From Ampullaceana balthica (lineage: Eukaryota > Mollusca > Gastropoda > Lymnaeidae): a DNA stretch of 64,000 bases. A model generated the notes under the pieces. It was not told where the DNA came from and made no database searches. It worked only from the letters and a program-made list of their open reading frames with translations. The stretch is from assembly GCA_944989445.1 (NCBI GenBank), contig CALYLW010000208.1, positions 376,424 through 440,423 of the forward strand, read 5' to 3'. Below, piece after piece: positions 43,640-55,434 of the stretch; the first letter of the stretch is position 1; each line of letters starts with the position of its first letter. The translations under genes were made by a program, and so were the position numbers.

Positions 43640-44880
43640 GTATATGAAGCTACTAGCCAATAATAGCGAGATCCTCACCAGACAGAAATACGTCGCTTTA
43701 ATAGTGGACGTTAAACAGGCTAAAGCAAAGGTGAAAAAAGAAAATGTTGACTATCGTCGTCTAAAAAATATGATGTTCTTGAAGTTGGCCGTAATGAAAG
43801 ACTGATTGTGCCAGTAACTAGAGACAATAGCCTTATTTTGTACTATCTGCTTCAGAAGAACTGTTCGACATACTACACGATACTCACTTGAAAATTGGAA
43901 ATGAAGGTTGTAACCTAATGAAAAAGGAGCTACAAACTAAGTACACAAATGTCGCCTCATTACATTCTATCTTCGCTTATGGAAGCCATGCATGATCATA
44001 TTTTCTAATCCTAAGAGAGGTCTAGTTTCTAAACCTTTGTTAATTAAAGAATTTAACTCGAGATGCCAGGTGTATCTGATAGACATGCATAGTTGTCCTG
44101 ATGGCGAGTTCAGGTTTATACTAAATTATCAGGATCATTTAACCAAGTTTGTATTATTGCGACCTCTTAAAGCAAAACAGCAGAAGAAGAAGATGCTTAC
44201 CGGCTTCCTGATGTATTCACCACTATAGGGGCTCCAAGTGTGCTTCAATCAGATAATGGGAAAAAATTTGCGAACCAAGTTGTAAATGAACTTAAGAACA
44301 TGTGGCCTGAAATAAAACTGGTACACTGAAAACCGAGGCATAGTCAAAGCCAAGGTTCCGTCAAAGATGTTCAGAATATGATGATGATATGGATGCCGAT
44401 AAATTAATCAAAACTGTGGAAGTAACGGATTTGGGCTCCGGCAAATCAGGAATCCGGCGATTTTTACATATCCGGCCCCGCAGAATTTTACTTCATAAAT
44501 CCGGTCAAATCCAGATGGCCAGTAGAGCCATAAAATATATCTAAATATAATAACTCCAGCTCCGGCGAATCCGGAATCCTGCCATTTTAAAAAATCCGTC
44601 TCCGGCTGTGGCTCTGGCCGGATTTCACCTCGTAAATCTGTCTTTGGCTGGATTTCAAAAATTTTAATCCGGTACAACCCTAATCAAAATATTGTTCAAT
44701 TCATTAAAAACCGTTATTTTCACCAAGGCATTTAGCAGTCACCATGAGGCCATGTTTGGCTGCAAAGCAAAAGTTGAGCTGAACACTTCAAATCCTCTTG
44801 TGGCCAAGGCTACACTCGAAGCAATTGCAGTACTAAGTGTGCAAGAAATCACTGCAAATGTATGAAGAACAAACTATTAT
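43640..44880 (+). pseudogene. Integrase-like gene relic (similar to KRAB-A-domain-protein-2-like integrases)
   Basis: Scattered frames give RQKYVALIVDVKQAKAKVKK, KIGNEGCNLMKKELQTKY, the integrase core FNSRCQVYLIDMHSCPDGEF, NYQDHLTKFVLLRPLKAK, then, frameshifted, APSVLQSDNGK, and after an inserted element SSHHEAMFGCKAKVEL. The order and motifs match rve integrases of the group often annotated as KRBA2-like or Ginger-type. Several frameshifts, stops and a 267-bp insertion make it a pseudogene. Mobile or domesticated origin cannot be told apart here. Confidence 0.7.
44414..44680. mobile_element. Short inverted-repeat element inside the integrase relic
   Basis: The 267-bp insert is flanked by the 9-bp direct repeat TAATCAAAA (44405-44413 and 44681-44689). 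Imperfect ends gtaacggatt and, inverted, gtaccggatt lie just inside. The interior is rich in ccggat and ccggc motifs. A 9-bp duplication would suit a Mutator-like element, but this is only a suggestion. Confidence 0.6.
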
Positions 44881-44998
44881 GAAATTTAAAATGCCATAAA
44901 AGTTCATCTTGTTGTAATTAGTGATGACAGAAATTGTTTACGATACTTTATTGTCAAATTTTAATTTTAAACTTTACATTTTTATTGTTTCTCTCGTA

Positions 44999-45150
44999 CT
45001 GAAAATTTTGTAACTGACAATGTTTTACACTTTCTTGGGGATTACGCAAAAAATTTGACATGTTTGACAGTCATCACGTGTCTCAGTCTGACCAATGCAG
45101 GCATCTCAAGAATTGCTGATTGCAAAAACTCAAAAGCATCAGACTTGTGG
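44999..45150 (+). pseudogene. Leucine-rich-repeat exon-like fragment A
   Basis: One frame reads TENFVTDNVLHFLGDYAKNL, TCLTVITCLSLTNAGIS and RIADCKNSKASDLW, up to a good gtaag donor. The spacing fits one or two AMN1-type leucine-rich repeats. No acceptor is visible at its start, and its end phase does not fit fragment B. Confidence 0.4.
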
Positions 45151-45265
45151 GTAAGACTTACTCCTAATTAATCTTTAATTTGTTAGCTCTTGCTCTTGTC
45201 TCACATACCAGATTCAGTCCAGAATCAGTTTATTTCAGCTGAAATTGTTTTCTCATTTCTTTTAG

Positions 45266-45399
45266 ATTCCAACAGTGTAGAAGATTCTTCAATAATGAAA
45301 TTAATTGAGAATCTAAATTTGACACATATTGACCTGAGTTTAACAAGTGTGACTGGAGCCACTCTGAACGCTATTGATCTAAAGAACACACCTGATGAG
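45266..45399 (+). CDS. Leucine-rich-repeat exon-like fragment B
   Basis: It lies between tctcatttcttttag and GATGAG|gtgaga. It encodes DSNSVEDSSIMKLIENLNLT and HIDLSLTSVTGATLNAIDLK, which look like leucine-rich-repeat turns. Both splice sites are good, but no neighbouring exon could be joined in phase, so the gene and its limits are unknown. Confidence 0.4.
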
Positions 45400-46117
45400 G
45401 TGAGAGTTCATTGTTTTAATCTTATCTTCAAACATATCACTTTAAAATTATTTTTTTACCGAAGTATAAGAGGGAAATAAAAAATATGTTAACAAATTGT
45501 AAGCAAGTGGTGGCTAAATGGATTATTATTTATATATGCAGCACTTAGGTGTCTCTGTCTTGTCTCCTACCGTCCTCTCCTTATATTGCTGACCAAAGGT
45601 ACGTGGGTGAGACTCATGAAGGCCTCCCGGTATAATTAATTAAAACTAACGCCTTTCATGCCTTTCTCATAAACATCTTCCTGGTCTCTGGTCAGGTCTG
45701 ACAACACGAAAACATTTTCTTCCGGTCACTGCCAATTATCTGTAAACTTTATAGTATAAGGTTGCCTTATACCCAAAGTCCGTCGCTCTCCGCTCCCCCG
45801 TGCTCGGGCGGGATGGTCGTGCCCTGTTTGTGATCTGGGAGAGAAGAAAGTGGAGAAAGAACGGACACAAACTACAGCACGAAGAAATCAAAACAACGCG
45901 AGTGAACGTCGGTTAGTTGGGGAGGGGGGGGGGAACTGCCGACTCTTTGTTGGTTTCGAGACATCCGCACTGTGGTTATCTACCTGCCCACCACCCTTTA
46001 CCACATTTGCTTGCCAACCAAAAACTGTGATTTGCCGACCCTAGCAAGGGTCAGCCATGTTGTCAATAAAGGGGTAAAAGAACAGGCAAAAACAGACATT
46101 TTTAAAAATAAAAAAAA
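45400..46117. other. Non-coding region
   Basis: No coding signal is recognised. The stretch contains a GC-richer segment at about 45775-45850 and a G9 run near 45930, and looks like interspersed-repeat debris. Confidence 0.35.
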
Positions 46118-46205
46118 CCACAATGTTTTCGCTGGGGCTTGAACCTAGGACCTTCCCCGTATAAGGTGGACACTACGAATCTCACGTTATTCTGTGAAGG
46201 AACAA
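46118..46205 (-). mobile_element. tRNA-like / SINE fragment
   Basis: On the minus strand GGTTCAAGCCCC forms a good B box, about 35 bases after a weak A-box-like ATTCGTAGTGTCC. This suggests a tRNA-derived SINE or decayed tRNA. No cloverleaf could be completed. Confidence 0.45.
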
Positions 46206-46405
46206 AGCAAGTGAACGCAAGGACCAATGTTGGTCTCTAAACATTGGTCGACCCAGCAAGGGTCATTGGTCATGCTCGTATGCACATACTTGCGTGGTGT
46301 CACACGAAGAGAATTATATATATAGATAAGCATCTGTATCCGTCTGTTATTGTTCACATTCACGTGCCGAGTTCACCCCGTGACCTTATCGCCGTGGTAT
46401 TAAAA

Positions 46406-46616
46406 CAGGGGTTCCCAACATGTGGGTCGCGGCTTGGGGGTCGCGACGGGTTTTCTGGGGGTCACCAAATGTCGACTAAAAATATTCATTACACTGCAAA
46501 TTTGCTCTATTTTGTAAAAACTTTATTGAAATAACTTATTTAAATTTCTTGGGGGTCGTGGGTCAAATAGCTTTTATAAAAAGGGGTCACCACCCAAAAA
46601 ATGTTGGGAACCACTG
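46406..46616. mobile_element. hAT-type MITE
   Basis: 211 bp, starting CAGGGGTTCCCAACATG and ending ATGTTGGGAACCACTG. It is flanked by tattaaaa (46398-46405) and tatttaaa (46617-46624), an 8-bp target duplication with one change. The interior repeats gggggtcgcg/gggggtcgtg. Confidence 0.9.
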
Positions 46617-47194
46617 TATTTAAACGTTGGGCGTGCGCTGATGAGGTGTTTGGTAAAATAAATAGAGGTAAAAAAGATTTTTAAAAACCACGTTGTTATA
46701 AGTGGACTAAAAAGAAGAAAATAATTTAAAACTTATAAGTTCAAGTGCTTTAATTTAATATGACTTAAAACGTGGGGCGGGCGCTTATGAGGTTTTACAT
46801 ATGCAGTTCACCCATTTTCTCACTTATAAATCTCTCTTTTGCCTTCTAAATTATAAATCTTTAATTTTTATACCAAACACCCGCTAAAAGTTTTTAGTCA
46901 TATTAAATCAAAGTACTTGAACTTAAAAGTTTTAAATTATATAGATCTTACTGGTCCACTTATAAAAACGTGGTTTAAAAAAAACTTTTTTTTTACTTCT
47001 ATTCATTAAAATTTAATGTAGAATTTTCTGTAAATGTTATAAAGCTTATTTAATGCGCATGATTACATAAAAACAACAAAGGGGGCACACTCATATTTAA
47101 TAAAATATAAGGGAAGAGAACGCATAATTTATTGCTACATATCTCTTTTGGGTACTATTAATCTGATTTGACCTAAGTTTAACGTTAAAATAGA

Positions 47195-47895
47195 AATAGG
47201 GGTTCTTTTTTTTCAAAAGCCCAAGTAACTTATCCTTGTTTGATAAATACGAAATATTAAACTTCCATAAATGTACACAAAGTATTTTATAATTAAAAAT
47301 CCTCAAATTCTCTTTTTACATTGTTCCCTTTACCAAAAATATCATATAAATTAAAGTATGAACGTCTTCTTCTTTTTTTTTACGGCGAGAAACACCACAC
47401 CCTTTTTTTAACTGCTATGGATTGTTATACTATTTCAAAAATAATCTTTAATTTATAATTATTTTGCACACCTCCTGATGCACACCTGGTATTAAAATAT
47501 AAGCTCAAACATGACGTCATATTGTTACGGATACATTCATCCATCCAGTGAGTGAGCGAGTGACTTGGGCTTTTATATTGTTTATAATTATTAAATCACT
47601 AGCGTATCACCCGTCAAAAATGACGGAAGTTTTCAGCTGAAATCTATTTATTTTGAAAAAAATGCACTTTTTTAGGGCGCCTCCGGCGCCCACCTTTTTC
47701 AAAAGCCCAACTAACTTGTCCTTGTTTGATCAATACGAAATATTAAACTTTCTGAAATGCACACAAAGTAATTTATAATAGGGGTTGTAGGGCGCCTACT
47801 TTGTTTTTATAATTAACCAACATCAAATCCTCTTTTTACATTGTTCCCTTTTCCAAAATTAAAATATGAGCTAAAACAATGACGTCATATACCTT
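47195..47895. repeat. Two copies of a dispersed repeat about 490 bp apart
   Basis: The segment ttcaaaagcccaagtaactt through tctttttacattgttccctt (about 47200-47335) recurs at about 47697-47852 with an insertion. The motif gggcgcctccggcgcccacc lies just before the second copy and resembles the right end of the transposon at 3102-4135. Confidence 0.6.
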
Positions 47896-48054
47896 TTTTT
47901 ACAGCGCATCTTTAATTTGCACACCTTTTGATGCATTGGTGCAGTAATTTGATGCGCTGCTTTCTAAAATTAGTAGCGTCACGGAAAGACAAACATGCAT
48001 GACAGTCTTGCGTGACAGACATTACAAATTATGTATATTGAAAATATATGAGAA

Positions 48055-48165
48055 TTAATCTTTTTCACCACTCTTCGTTGCTCTATCCCCAATCTCCCCT
48101 CTCACTCTCCCTCCCCCTCTCTCACTCCCCCTCTCCCTTCCTCAAAATCACAAACCACACACACA
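48055..48165. repeat. Pyrimidine-rich low-complexity tract
   Basis: A run of ctctccct-type sequence, with no coding signal. Confidence 0.8.
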
Positions 48166-48420
48166 TACATCCTTTGCATCATGACTGAGGTTTTCTCCCA
48201 AGATTCCCCAGCCTTTATAGTAATGAAAAGACTTTTCGGTGTATCAGGCCAGATTAAAACCCTGTCCAGAATATCCCCAGGCGTTTATTTAAAATAAAAC
48301 AATTTTACCATGTATGAAAATAGTTTAACTTATGTGACAGAGCCGAAACACAAATAGAATGTCTTATTATTAAGTCTTTCATCAATTTCATAATATTATA
48401 ATACTATTTTTCAAAGGATT

Positions 48421-49100
48421 ATATTGTGGCCTGGTGGTATATTGTGGCCAGGTGGTATATTGTTCCCAGGTGGTATATAGTGGCCTGGTGGTATATTGTG
48501 GCCTGGGTTATATTGTGGCCTGGGTTATATTGTGGCCTGGGTTATATTGTGGCCTGGGGGTATAATGTGGCCTGGGAGTATATTGTGGCCTGGGTTATAT
48601 TGTGGCCTGGGTTATATTGTGGCCTGGGTTATATTGTGGCCTGGGTTATATTGTGGCCTGGGTTATATTGTGGCCCGGGGGTATAATGTGGCCTGGGGGT
48701 ATAATGTGGCCTGGGTTATATTGTGGCCTGGGGGTATAATGTGGCCTGGGGGTATAATGTGGCCTGGGGGTATAATGTGGCCTGGGGGTATAATGTGGCC
48801 TGTGGGTATAATGTGGCCTGGGTTATATTGTGGCCTGGGGGTATAATGTGGACTGGGAGTATATTGTGGCCTGGGGGTATAATGTGGCCTGGGTTATATT
48901 GTGGCCTGGGGGTATAATGTGGCCTGGGTTATATTGTGGCCTGTGGTTATAATGTGGACTGGGAGTATAATGTGGACTGGGAGTATATTGTGGCCTGGGA
49001 GTATATTGTGGCCTGGGGGTATAATGTGGCCTGTGAGTATAATGTGGCCTGTGAGTATGTTGTGGCATGGGGGTATAATGTGGCCTGGGTTATATTGTGG
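48421..49100. repeat. GTATA/TGTGGCCTGG minisatellite, left block
   Basis: Units of about 18-20 bp (ttatattgtggcctggg, gtataatgtggcctgggg) are repeated about 36 times with variable unit length. The array resumes at 50599 after about 1.5 kb of other sequence. Confidence 0.95.
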
Positions 49101-50598
49101 TACCCGTTGCCGTGAGATTACCCGGGTAGTAAAATACCGCCCGGGTACCCGTGAAAATATGGCCTTCAGTGTCTATATTAACCCAACTTCGGCTGGCATG
49201 CGGCTTTATTGTGTTTAATTTACGGCTCGCGAAACAATTTATCAAATGATAATTTTTGTTTAAAATATTTGCTGTGAAATACATCTAAGAAGAACTATCT
49301 CTCAACGGGAAATACTATACGGTCTCGACAAACCACAATGTATTTTGATACATCTTTTTTCTCTCAAAATGAAACAGAAATCGCAAGCACAAGAAGATTT
49401 TGGTTCTTTGACTTTGAGTGAATAATATAAGGAAAACAAAACTCCTCTGCCGTAAATAAGGATTGACTGTATAGAGATGAAAGAGGCCGTGTTTGTTGTT
49501 GTTTATAAAACACCCCTGCTTTTACACTAACATTGCTTTGAAATATGCCGACATTGGGCTACCGATTGATACCAATTATCTACCCCATCTCTCCCATTCA
49601 CTCCTATACTATAACCACACCCTTTCCATTCGCTTGTGTTTCTTGTGTTCCTTGACACGTGTTGACCTAAAAAAACTGATGTTAATAATGCGTACAAGGT
49701 TGTCAGTTTTTAAGGTTAATAAATTAAATAGTTATTAACAGTGAAAGATGGGTAAGACGTCGGCATAGAGATGAAAGAGGTCGCGTTTGATTTTGTTAAT
49801 AAAAACACCACTGCTTTGACACTAACTTTGATCTTTGAAATACGCCGACATTGAGTTTACGATTGTTGATGTTGTTTATCTACCCCCCCCCTTCCTCCTT
49901 CCTCCATTCGATTGTGTTTCATGTGTTCATTACAGCGTGTGCCTTGCCCAAAAACTGATTTTAAAAATACACCAAAATGTGTAAGTTTTTAAAAGTCAAT
50001 AAATTAGTTACGAACAGTGTAAGATGGCTAAGGGCCCGTCCATAAATGCCGTTACGCACCTAGGGGATGAGGGGTCACACATTTGTGACGAGGCGGAGGG
50101 ATGTGTTTAAGAATAAATGTGACGTCCCATCAAAACGCGCAACTTTAAATAACAGTTCCACTGCAATATTTGATTGCTTTCAATTTATTTAATGACATTT
50201 TACATGGATTTAAGCGCGTAGCAATTTTTAGAATTAAACTTCTCATTAAATACAAAATTAAATGACAATAAAGTTATTTGACACATGCTCATTTTCAAAA
50301 AGGAAGTATGGCTTTTATGGGGGGAGGGGCGCCCGCAAAGCTTTTTGACGTCATATTGTAGGGGGCTCTAAGTTTTGGTGACAACCTGTGACCCGAATCG
50401 GCCAAAATCGCTTTACGTCATTTATGTACAGCCGTGTAGCTACTGTGTGAAATGAGGTGCATGAATGGTGGCTAGGTAGCATTGAATAGCAGTCATGACG
50501 GGGAAAATTATGCAATGTTTCGATCGGGTAACCCGGGTACCCGTTCGAAATTTGGACGGGTACCCGGGCAGCATTTTTCAACAATATTGACAGCCCTA
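49101..50598. mobile_element. Composite insertion splitting the GTATA minisatellite
   Basis: Both edges carry cccgggtacccg-type motifs (49123-49151 and 50527-50570), and the right edge ends ttgacagccctact, like a hAT terminus in reverse. Inside is a degenerate direct duplication (49469-49755 and 49765-50033) sharing tagagatgaaagagg and atgccgacattg. There is also an inverted-end element at 50035-50440. The target duplication was not resolved. Confidence 0.5.
50035..50440. mobile_element. MITE-like element with inverted ends
   Basis: The left end is gggcccgtccataaatgccg followed by ttacgcacc. The right end is gctttacgtcatttatgtac followed by agccg, its approximate inverse. The flanks inside are G-rich. 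It resembles the elements at 42343-42832. Confidence 0.5.
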
Positions 50599-51885
50599 CT
50601 GGTGGTATGTTGTAGTCTGGTGGTATGTTGTGGCCTGGTGGTATATTGTGGCCGGGGGTATATTGTGGCCTGGTGGTATGTTGTGGTCTGGTGGTATGTT
50701 GTGGTCTGGTGGTATAATGTGGTCTGGTGGTATAATGTGGTCTGGTGGTATAATGTGGTCTGGTGGTATAATGTGGTCTGGTGGTATGTTGTGGCCTGGT
50801 GGTATGTTGTGGCCTGGGAGTATAATGTGGCCTGGTGGTATAATGTGGCCTGGGGGTATAATGTGGCCTGGGGGTATGTTGTGGTCTGGGGGTATGTTGT
50901 GGCTTGGGGGTATGTTGTGGTCTGGGGGTATAATGTGGTCTGGGGGTATAATGTGGTCTGGGGGTATAATGTGGCCTGTGAGTATGTTGTGGTCTGGGAG
51001 TATGTTGTGGCCTGTGAGTATGTTGTGGTCTGGGGGTATAATGTGGCCTATGGTATAATGTGGCCTGTGAGTATGTTGTGGCCTGGGGTATAATGTGGCC
51101 TGTGAGTATGTTGTGGCCTGGGGTATAATGTAGCCTGGGGGTATAATGTGGCCTGGTGGTATAATGTGGCCTGGGGTATAATGTGGCCTGTGAGTATGTT
51201 GTGGCCTGGGAGTATAATGTGGCCTGGTGGTATAATGTGGCCTGGGGTATAATGTGGCCTGTGAGTATGTTGTGGCCTGGGGTATAATGTGGCCTGGGGT
51301 ATAATGTGGCCTGGGGTATAATGTGGCCTGTGATTATGTTGTGGCCTGGGAGTATAATGTGGCCTGTGATTATGTTGTGGCCTGGGAGTATAATGTGGCC
51401 TGGTGGTATAATGTGGCCTGGGGTATAATGTGGCCTGTGAGTATGTTGTGGCCTGGGGGTATAATGTGGCCTGGGGGTATAATGTGGCCTGGTGGTATAC
51501 TGTGGCCTGCGGGTATGATGTGGCCTGTGAGTATGTTGTGGCCTTGGGGGTATAATGTGGCCTGGGGGTATAATGTGGCCTGGGGGTATAATGTGGTCTG
51601 GTGGTATAATGTGGCCTGGGGGTATAATGTGGCCTGTGAGTATGTTGTGGTCTGGGGGTATATTATGGCCTGGGGATATAATGTGGCCTGGGGGTATAAT
51701 GTGGTCTGGTGGTATAATGTGGCCTGGGGGTATAATGTGGCCTGGGGGTATATTGTGGCCTGGGGGTATGTTGTGGTCTGGTGGTATGTTGTGGTCTGGT
51801 GGTATGTTGTGGCCTGGTGGTATATTGTGGCCTGGTGGTATAATGTGGCCTGGGGGTATGTTGTGGCCTTGGGGGTATGTTCAGG
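50599..51885. repeat. GTATA/TGTGGCCTGG minisatellite, right block
   Basis: About 65 units of 18-20 bp, mainly gtataatgtggcctgggg and gtatgttgtggtctgggg. Multi-unit blocks recur (for example the series around 51040-51300). Long open frames here (rich in Trp, Gly and Tyr) are repeat artefacts. The order of variants differs from the left block. Confidence 0.95.
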
Positions 51886-52229
51886 CGTAGGCCAGTTTAT
51901 ACCTCGGGATATACACTTGCTTAGACCATAATAGCCTCGGGTATATTCAGGACAGGGGTAATATACGACCTGTTACACAGGTAGTAGATTTGTCTTGTAA
52001 ATCATTGATGAATCATCTCTTTATGACGGCCTTGAACTTACTTCATGGATGGGACTTGATAATCACCAGCTGTGCTAGATAGGCCTGTAACTAACAGCTA
52101 AAAAAAAGCAGAGGGGAACAGATAAAGAAAGGACCATACAACAATAGCTTTACTATAGTTTGTGAGGACTAAATGATAGTGTTAAGAATTGTCTTTTAAT
52201 ATTAAATTAATTAACAAAATTACAAGTGT
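51886..52229. other. Non-coding spacer
   Basis: Unremarkable AT-rich sequence between two arrays, with no exon or transposon edge recognised. Confidence 0.5.
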
Positions 52230-53073
52230 GACCATTAAAATGATGTATTTGACTCAGAGCAGTTATCATCCATATTAAAATGATGTATTTGACTCAGAGC
52301 AGTTATCATCCATATTAAAATCATGTATTTGACTCAGAGCAGTTATTATCCATATTAAAATCATGTATTTGACTCAGAGCAGTTATCATCCATATTAAAA
52401 TGATGTATTTGACTCAGAGCAGTTATCATCCATATTAAAATCATGTATTTGACTCAGAGCAGTTATCATCCATATTAAAATCATGTATTTGACTCAGAGC
52501 AGTTATCATCCATATTAAAATCATGTATTTGACTCAGAGCAGTTATCATCCATATTAAAATCATGTATTTGACTCAGAGCAGTTATCATCCATATTAAAA
52601 TCATGTATTTGACTCAGAGCAGTTATCATCCATATTAAAATCATGTATTTGACTCAGAGCAGTTATCATCCATATTAAAATCATGTATTTGACTCAGAGC
52701 AGTTATCATCCATATTAAAATCATGTATTTGACTCAGAGCAGTTATCATCCATATTAAAATCATGTATTTGACTCAGAGCAGTTATCATCCATATTAAAA
52801 TCATGTATTTGACTCAGAGCAGTTATCATCCATATTAAAATCATGTATTTGACTCAGAGCAGTTATCATCCATATTAAAATCATGTATTTGACTCAGAGC
52901 AGTTATCATCCATATTAAAATCATGTATTTGACTCAGAGCAGTTATCATCCATATTAAAATCATGTATTTGACTCAGAGCAGTTATCATCCATATTAAAA
53001 TCATGTATTTGACTCAGAGCAGTTATCATCCATATTAAAATCATGTATTTGACTCAGAGCAGTTATCATCCAT
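52230..53073. repeat. 40-bp minisatellite (21 copies)
   Basis: The unit is attaaaatcatgtatttgac plus tcagagcagttatcatccat. It is almost perfectly uniform, with only tgatg/tcatg and one tatt variant, so it was recently homogenised. Confidence 0.97.
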
Positions 53074-53094
53074 ATCACATTACAAATATTATAT

Positions 53095-53862
53095 TCACAT
53101 TGAAAGACAACTAGCCACTAAAGTAATACGATGTTCATAAAATACGTCATCAAATTAGCCACTAAAGTAATACGATGTTCATAAAATAAGTCATCAAATT
53201 AGCCACTAAAGTAATACGATGTTCATAAAATAAGTCATCAAATTAGCCACTAAAGTAATACGATGTTCATAAAATAAGTCATCAAATTAGCCACTAAAGT
53301 AATACGATGTTCATAAAATAAGTCATCAAATTAGCCACTAAAGTAATACGATGTTCATAAAATAAGTCATCAAATTAGCCACTAAAGTAATACGATGTTC
53401 ATAAAATAAGTCATCAAATTAGCCACTAAAGTAATACGATGTTCATAAAATAAGTCATCAAATTAGCCACTAAAGTAATACGATGTTCATAAAATACGTC
53501 ATCAAATTAGCCACTAAAGTAATACGATGTTCATAAAATACGTCATCAAATTAGCCACTAAAGTAATACGATGTTCATAAAATACGTCATCAAATTAGCC
53601 ACTAAAGTAATACGATGTTCATAAAATACGTCATCAAATTAGCCACTAAAGTAATACGATGTTCATAAAATACGTCATCAAATTAGCCACTAAAGTAATA
53701 CGATGTTCATAAAATACGTCATCAAATTAGCCACTAAAGTAATACGATGTTCATAAAATACGTCATCAAATTAGCCACTAAAGTAATACGATGTTCATAA
53801 AATACGTCATCAAATTAGCCACTAAAGTAATACGATGTTCATAAAATAAGTCATCAAATTTA
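53095..53862. repeat. 44-bp minisatellite (about 17 copies)
   Basis: The unit is tagccactaaagtaatacga plus tgttcataaaatacgtcatcaaat. It has a single alternating variant (aataag/aatacg) arranged in runs. It begins about 25 bases after the previous array. Confidence 0.97.
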
Positions 53863-55434
53863 ACCGACAAAATTGAAGAGGGCAGAGTTTAACTAGAACA
53901 CTGAAAAGTAATTTCCTTTCTTCGTGTAATGAATTTTCAGAATCAAAAAGATCTTTATCTGCATTTTCTTAGAGTTGTCGATAATACATAAGAGTAGTTG
54001 TTTCTATTTACAGCTAACACGCCCACTGATAAAATACTATCGCCCAGTTGATAGTGTTGTGCGAACTCTATATTCTCAATTTTGTTTGTATCTTCTGATC
54101 TTTGATCTGCAGTGCCGTCCGTTGGACAAAATGCAAGCCTTCCAGGTATTTTAAGTAAATAATTTTCGTTCATTAATAAAAAAATATATACAGTTCCAAA
54201 CAAAGAAACTATGAAAAGTAAAATATATTTTCATCTTAATATAATTCCTATATAAAACATTCAATATGTTTTTACATCACCATTTTTTTGCATTGTTGTA
54301 GATTCGATCAAATAAATTTTAAATGTGTTAATTTTCCTGAAATAAACCTTCTTACAAACTGTATAATAAGTCTTGTCCAGAGACCAGCTAATAGTTCGTA
54401 TTTTTATTTTCATTAAAGGATTGTAGTGTAATAGTTATAATGGTGTTACAGCTACTTCAGCCATATATGGATTTCAATTTTTAATTTTAGTTTCTTGGAC
54501 TTTCACAACTTTTCATAACTATTGCAATTTTTTTTAAATGGTAAGTTTTTAAAGGCATAACATGCTTGGGGGAGAAGTTCTATGTAAACCTCATCATATC
54601 TCGTGTTGAGTTCGTATCTATATGGCATATCATGTGTGTGTGTGTGTTCTATGTAAATCTCATATCTCGTGCTGAGTTCGTATCTATATCCACGGGGTCT
54701 CACATCTCCAGACGTACCAGTCTTATAGTCAAGGGGACTAACCCTTCTACTACTTGCCATCCTTCTAGAAGACAAAATAATGTGATATAGTTGACGACAC
54801 ATAATCATAAATTAAACTTAAAATGTACGTTAAACTGTAGAAATTAAGAGCACATGCTGCACTCTACGGGTTATTGCATTTGATTTAAGATTTGAATTGA
54901 TGTAAATGTTTGTGTGAGTGCATGCATAGTTACGTGTGTGTGTTCGCGTGTGTGTGTGCGTGTGTGCATATGAGTGTGTTTGTGTATTTGAGTGTGTGTG
55001 AATAAATTGTTAAGTCAGCATTTTTATAAGAAACATTATAAACTTTATTTTTAAAAAAAACTTAATGTCAATAACTTAATTAATATGTAATAAAATAGTG
55101 TATGTCATTTTCAAATTGAGCTACTAGTTATTAGCATTATAACAAGAGCACAATACGTATCTTGAGGTGAAAAGACCAAGAAACTGTCATAGTCATAGTT
55201 TAGCAAAAGTTGATAAAACGTTACTAAAGAATTGATAACGTTTATAACACTTGAGCAAGAAAAATTATTTTTGTGTTTTTGTTATTTATTTACTTGGTTT
55301 TAAACATTTATAACATTTTTACATCCAACTAGATTTGTTTAGATTGTTATCTCCTCTTGCTTATACTCTGTAACCATACTGCCAAACATTTTCGGGGCAG
55401 CCTGCCTAAAATTCAATGAAAACCCACTTTTTTA
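53863..55434. other. Non-coding region with a TG-rich microsatellite
   Basis: No recognised exon. A (TG)n-like tract lies at 54905-55005 and a short one near 54636. The segment at about 53955-54203 is open on the minus strand but matches no family known to me. Confidence 0.4.

Noticed and set aside
50482..51931. Trp/Gly/Tyr-rich open frames
   Set aside because: They are translations of the GTATA minisatellite in several frames, without splice or start context.
53955..54203. Minus-strand 82-codon frame with normal amino-acid composition
   Set aside because: No family recognised, no clear splice partners, and length within chance expectation.
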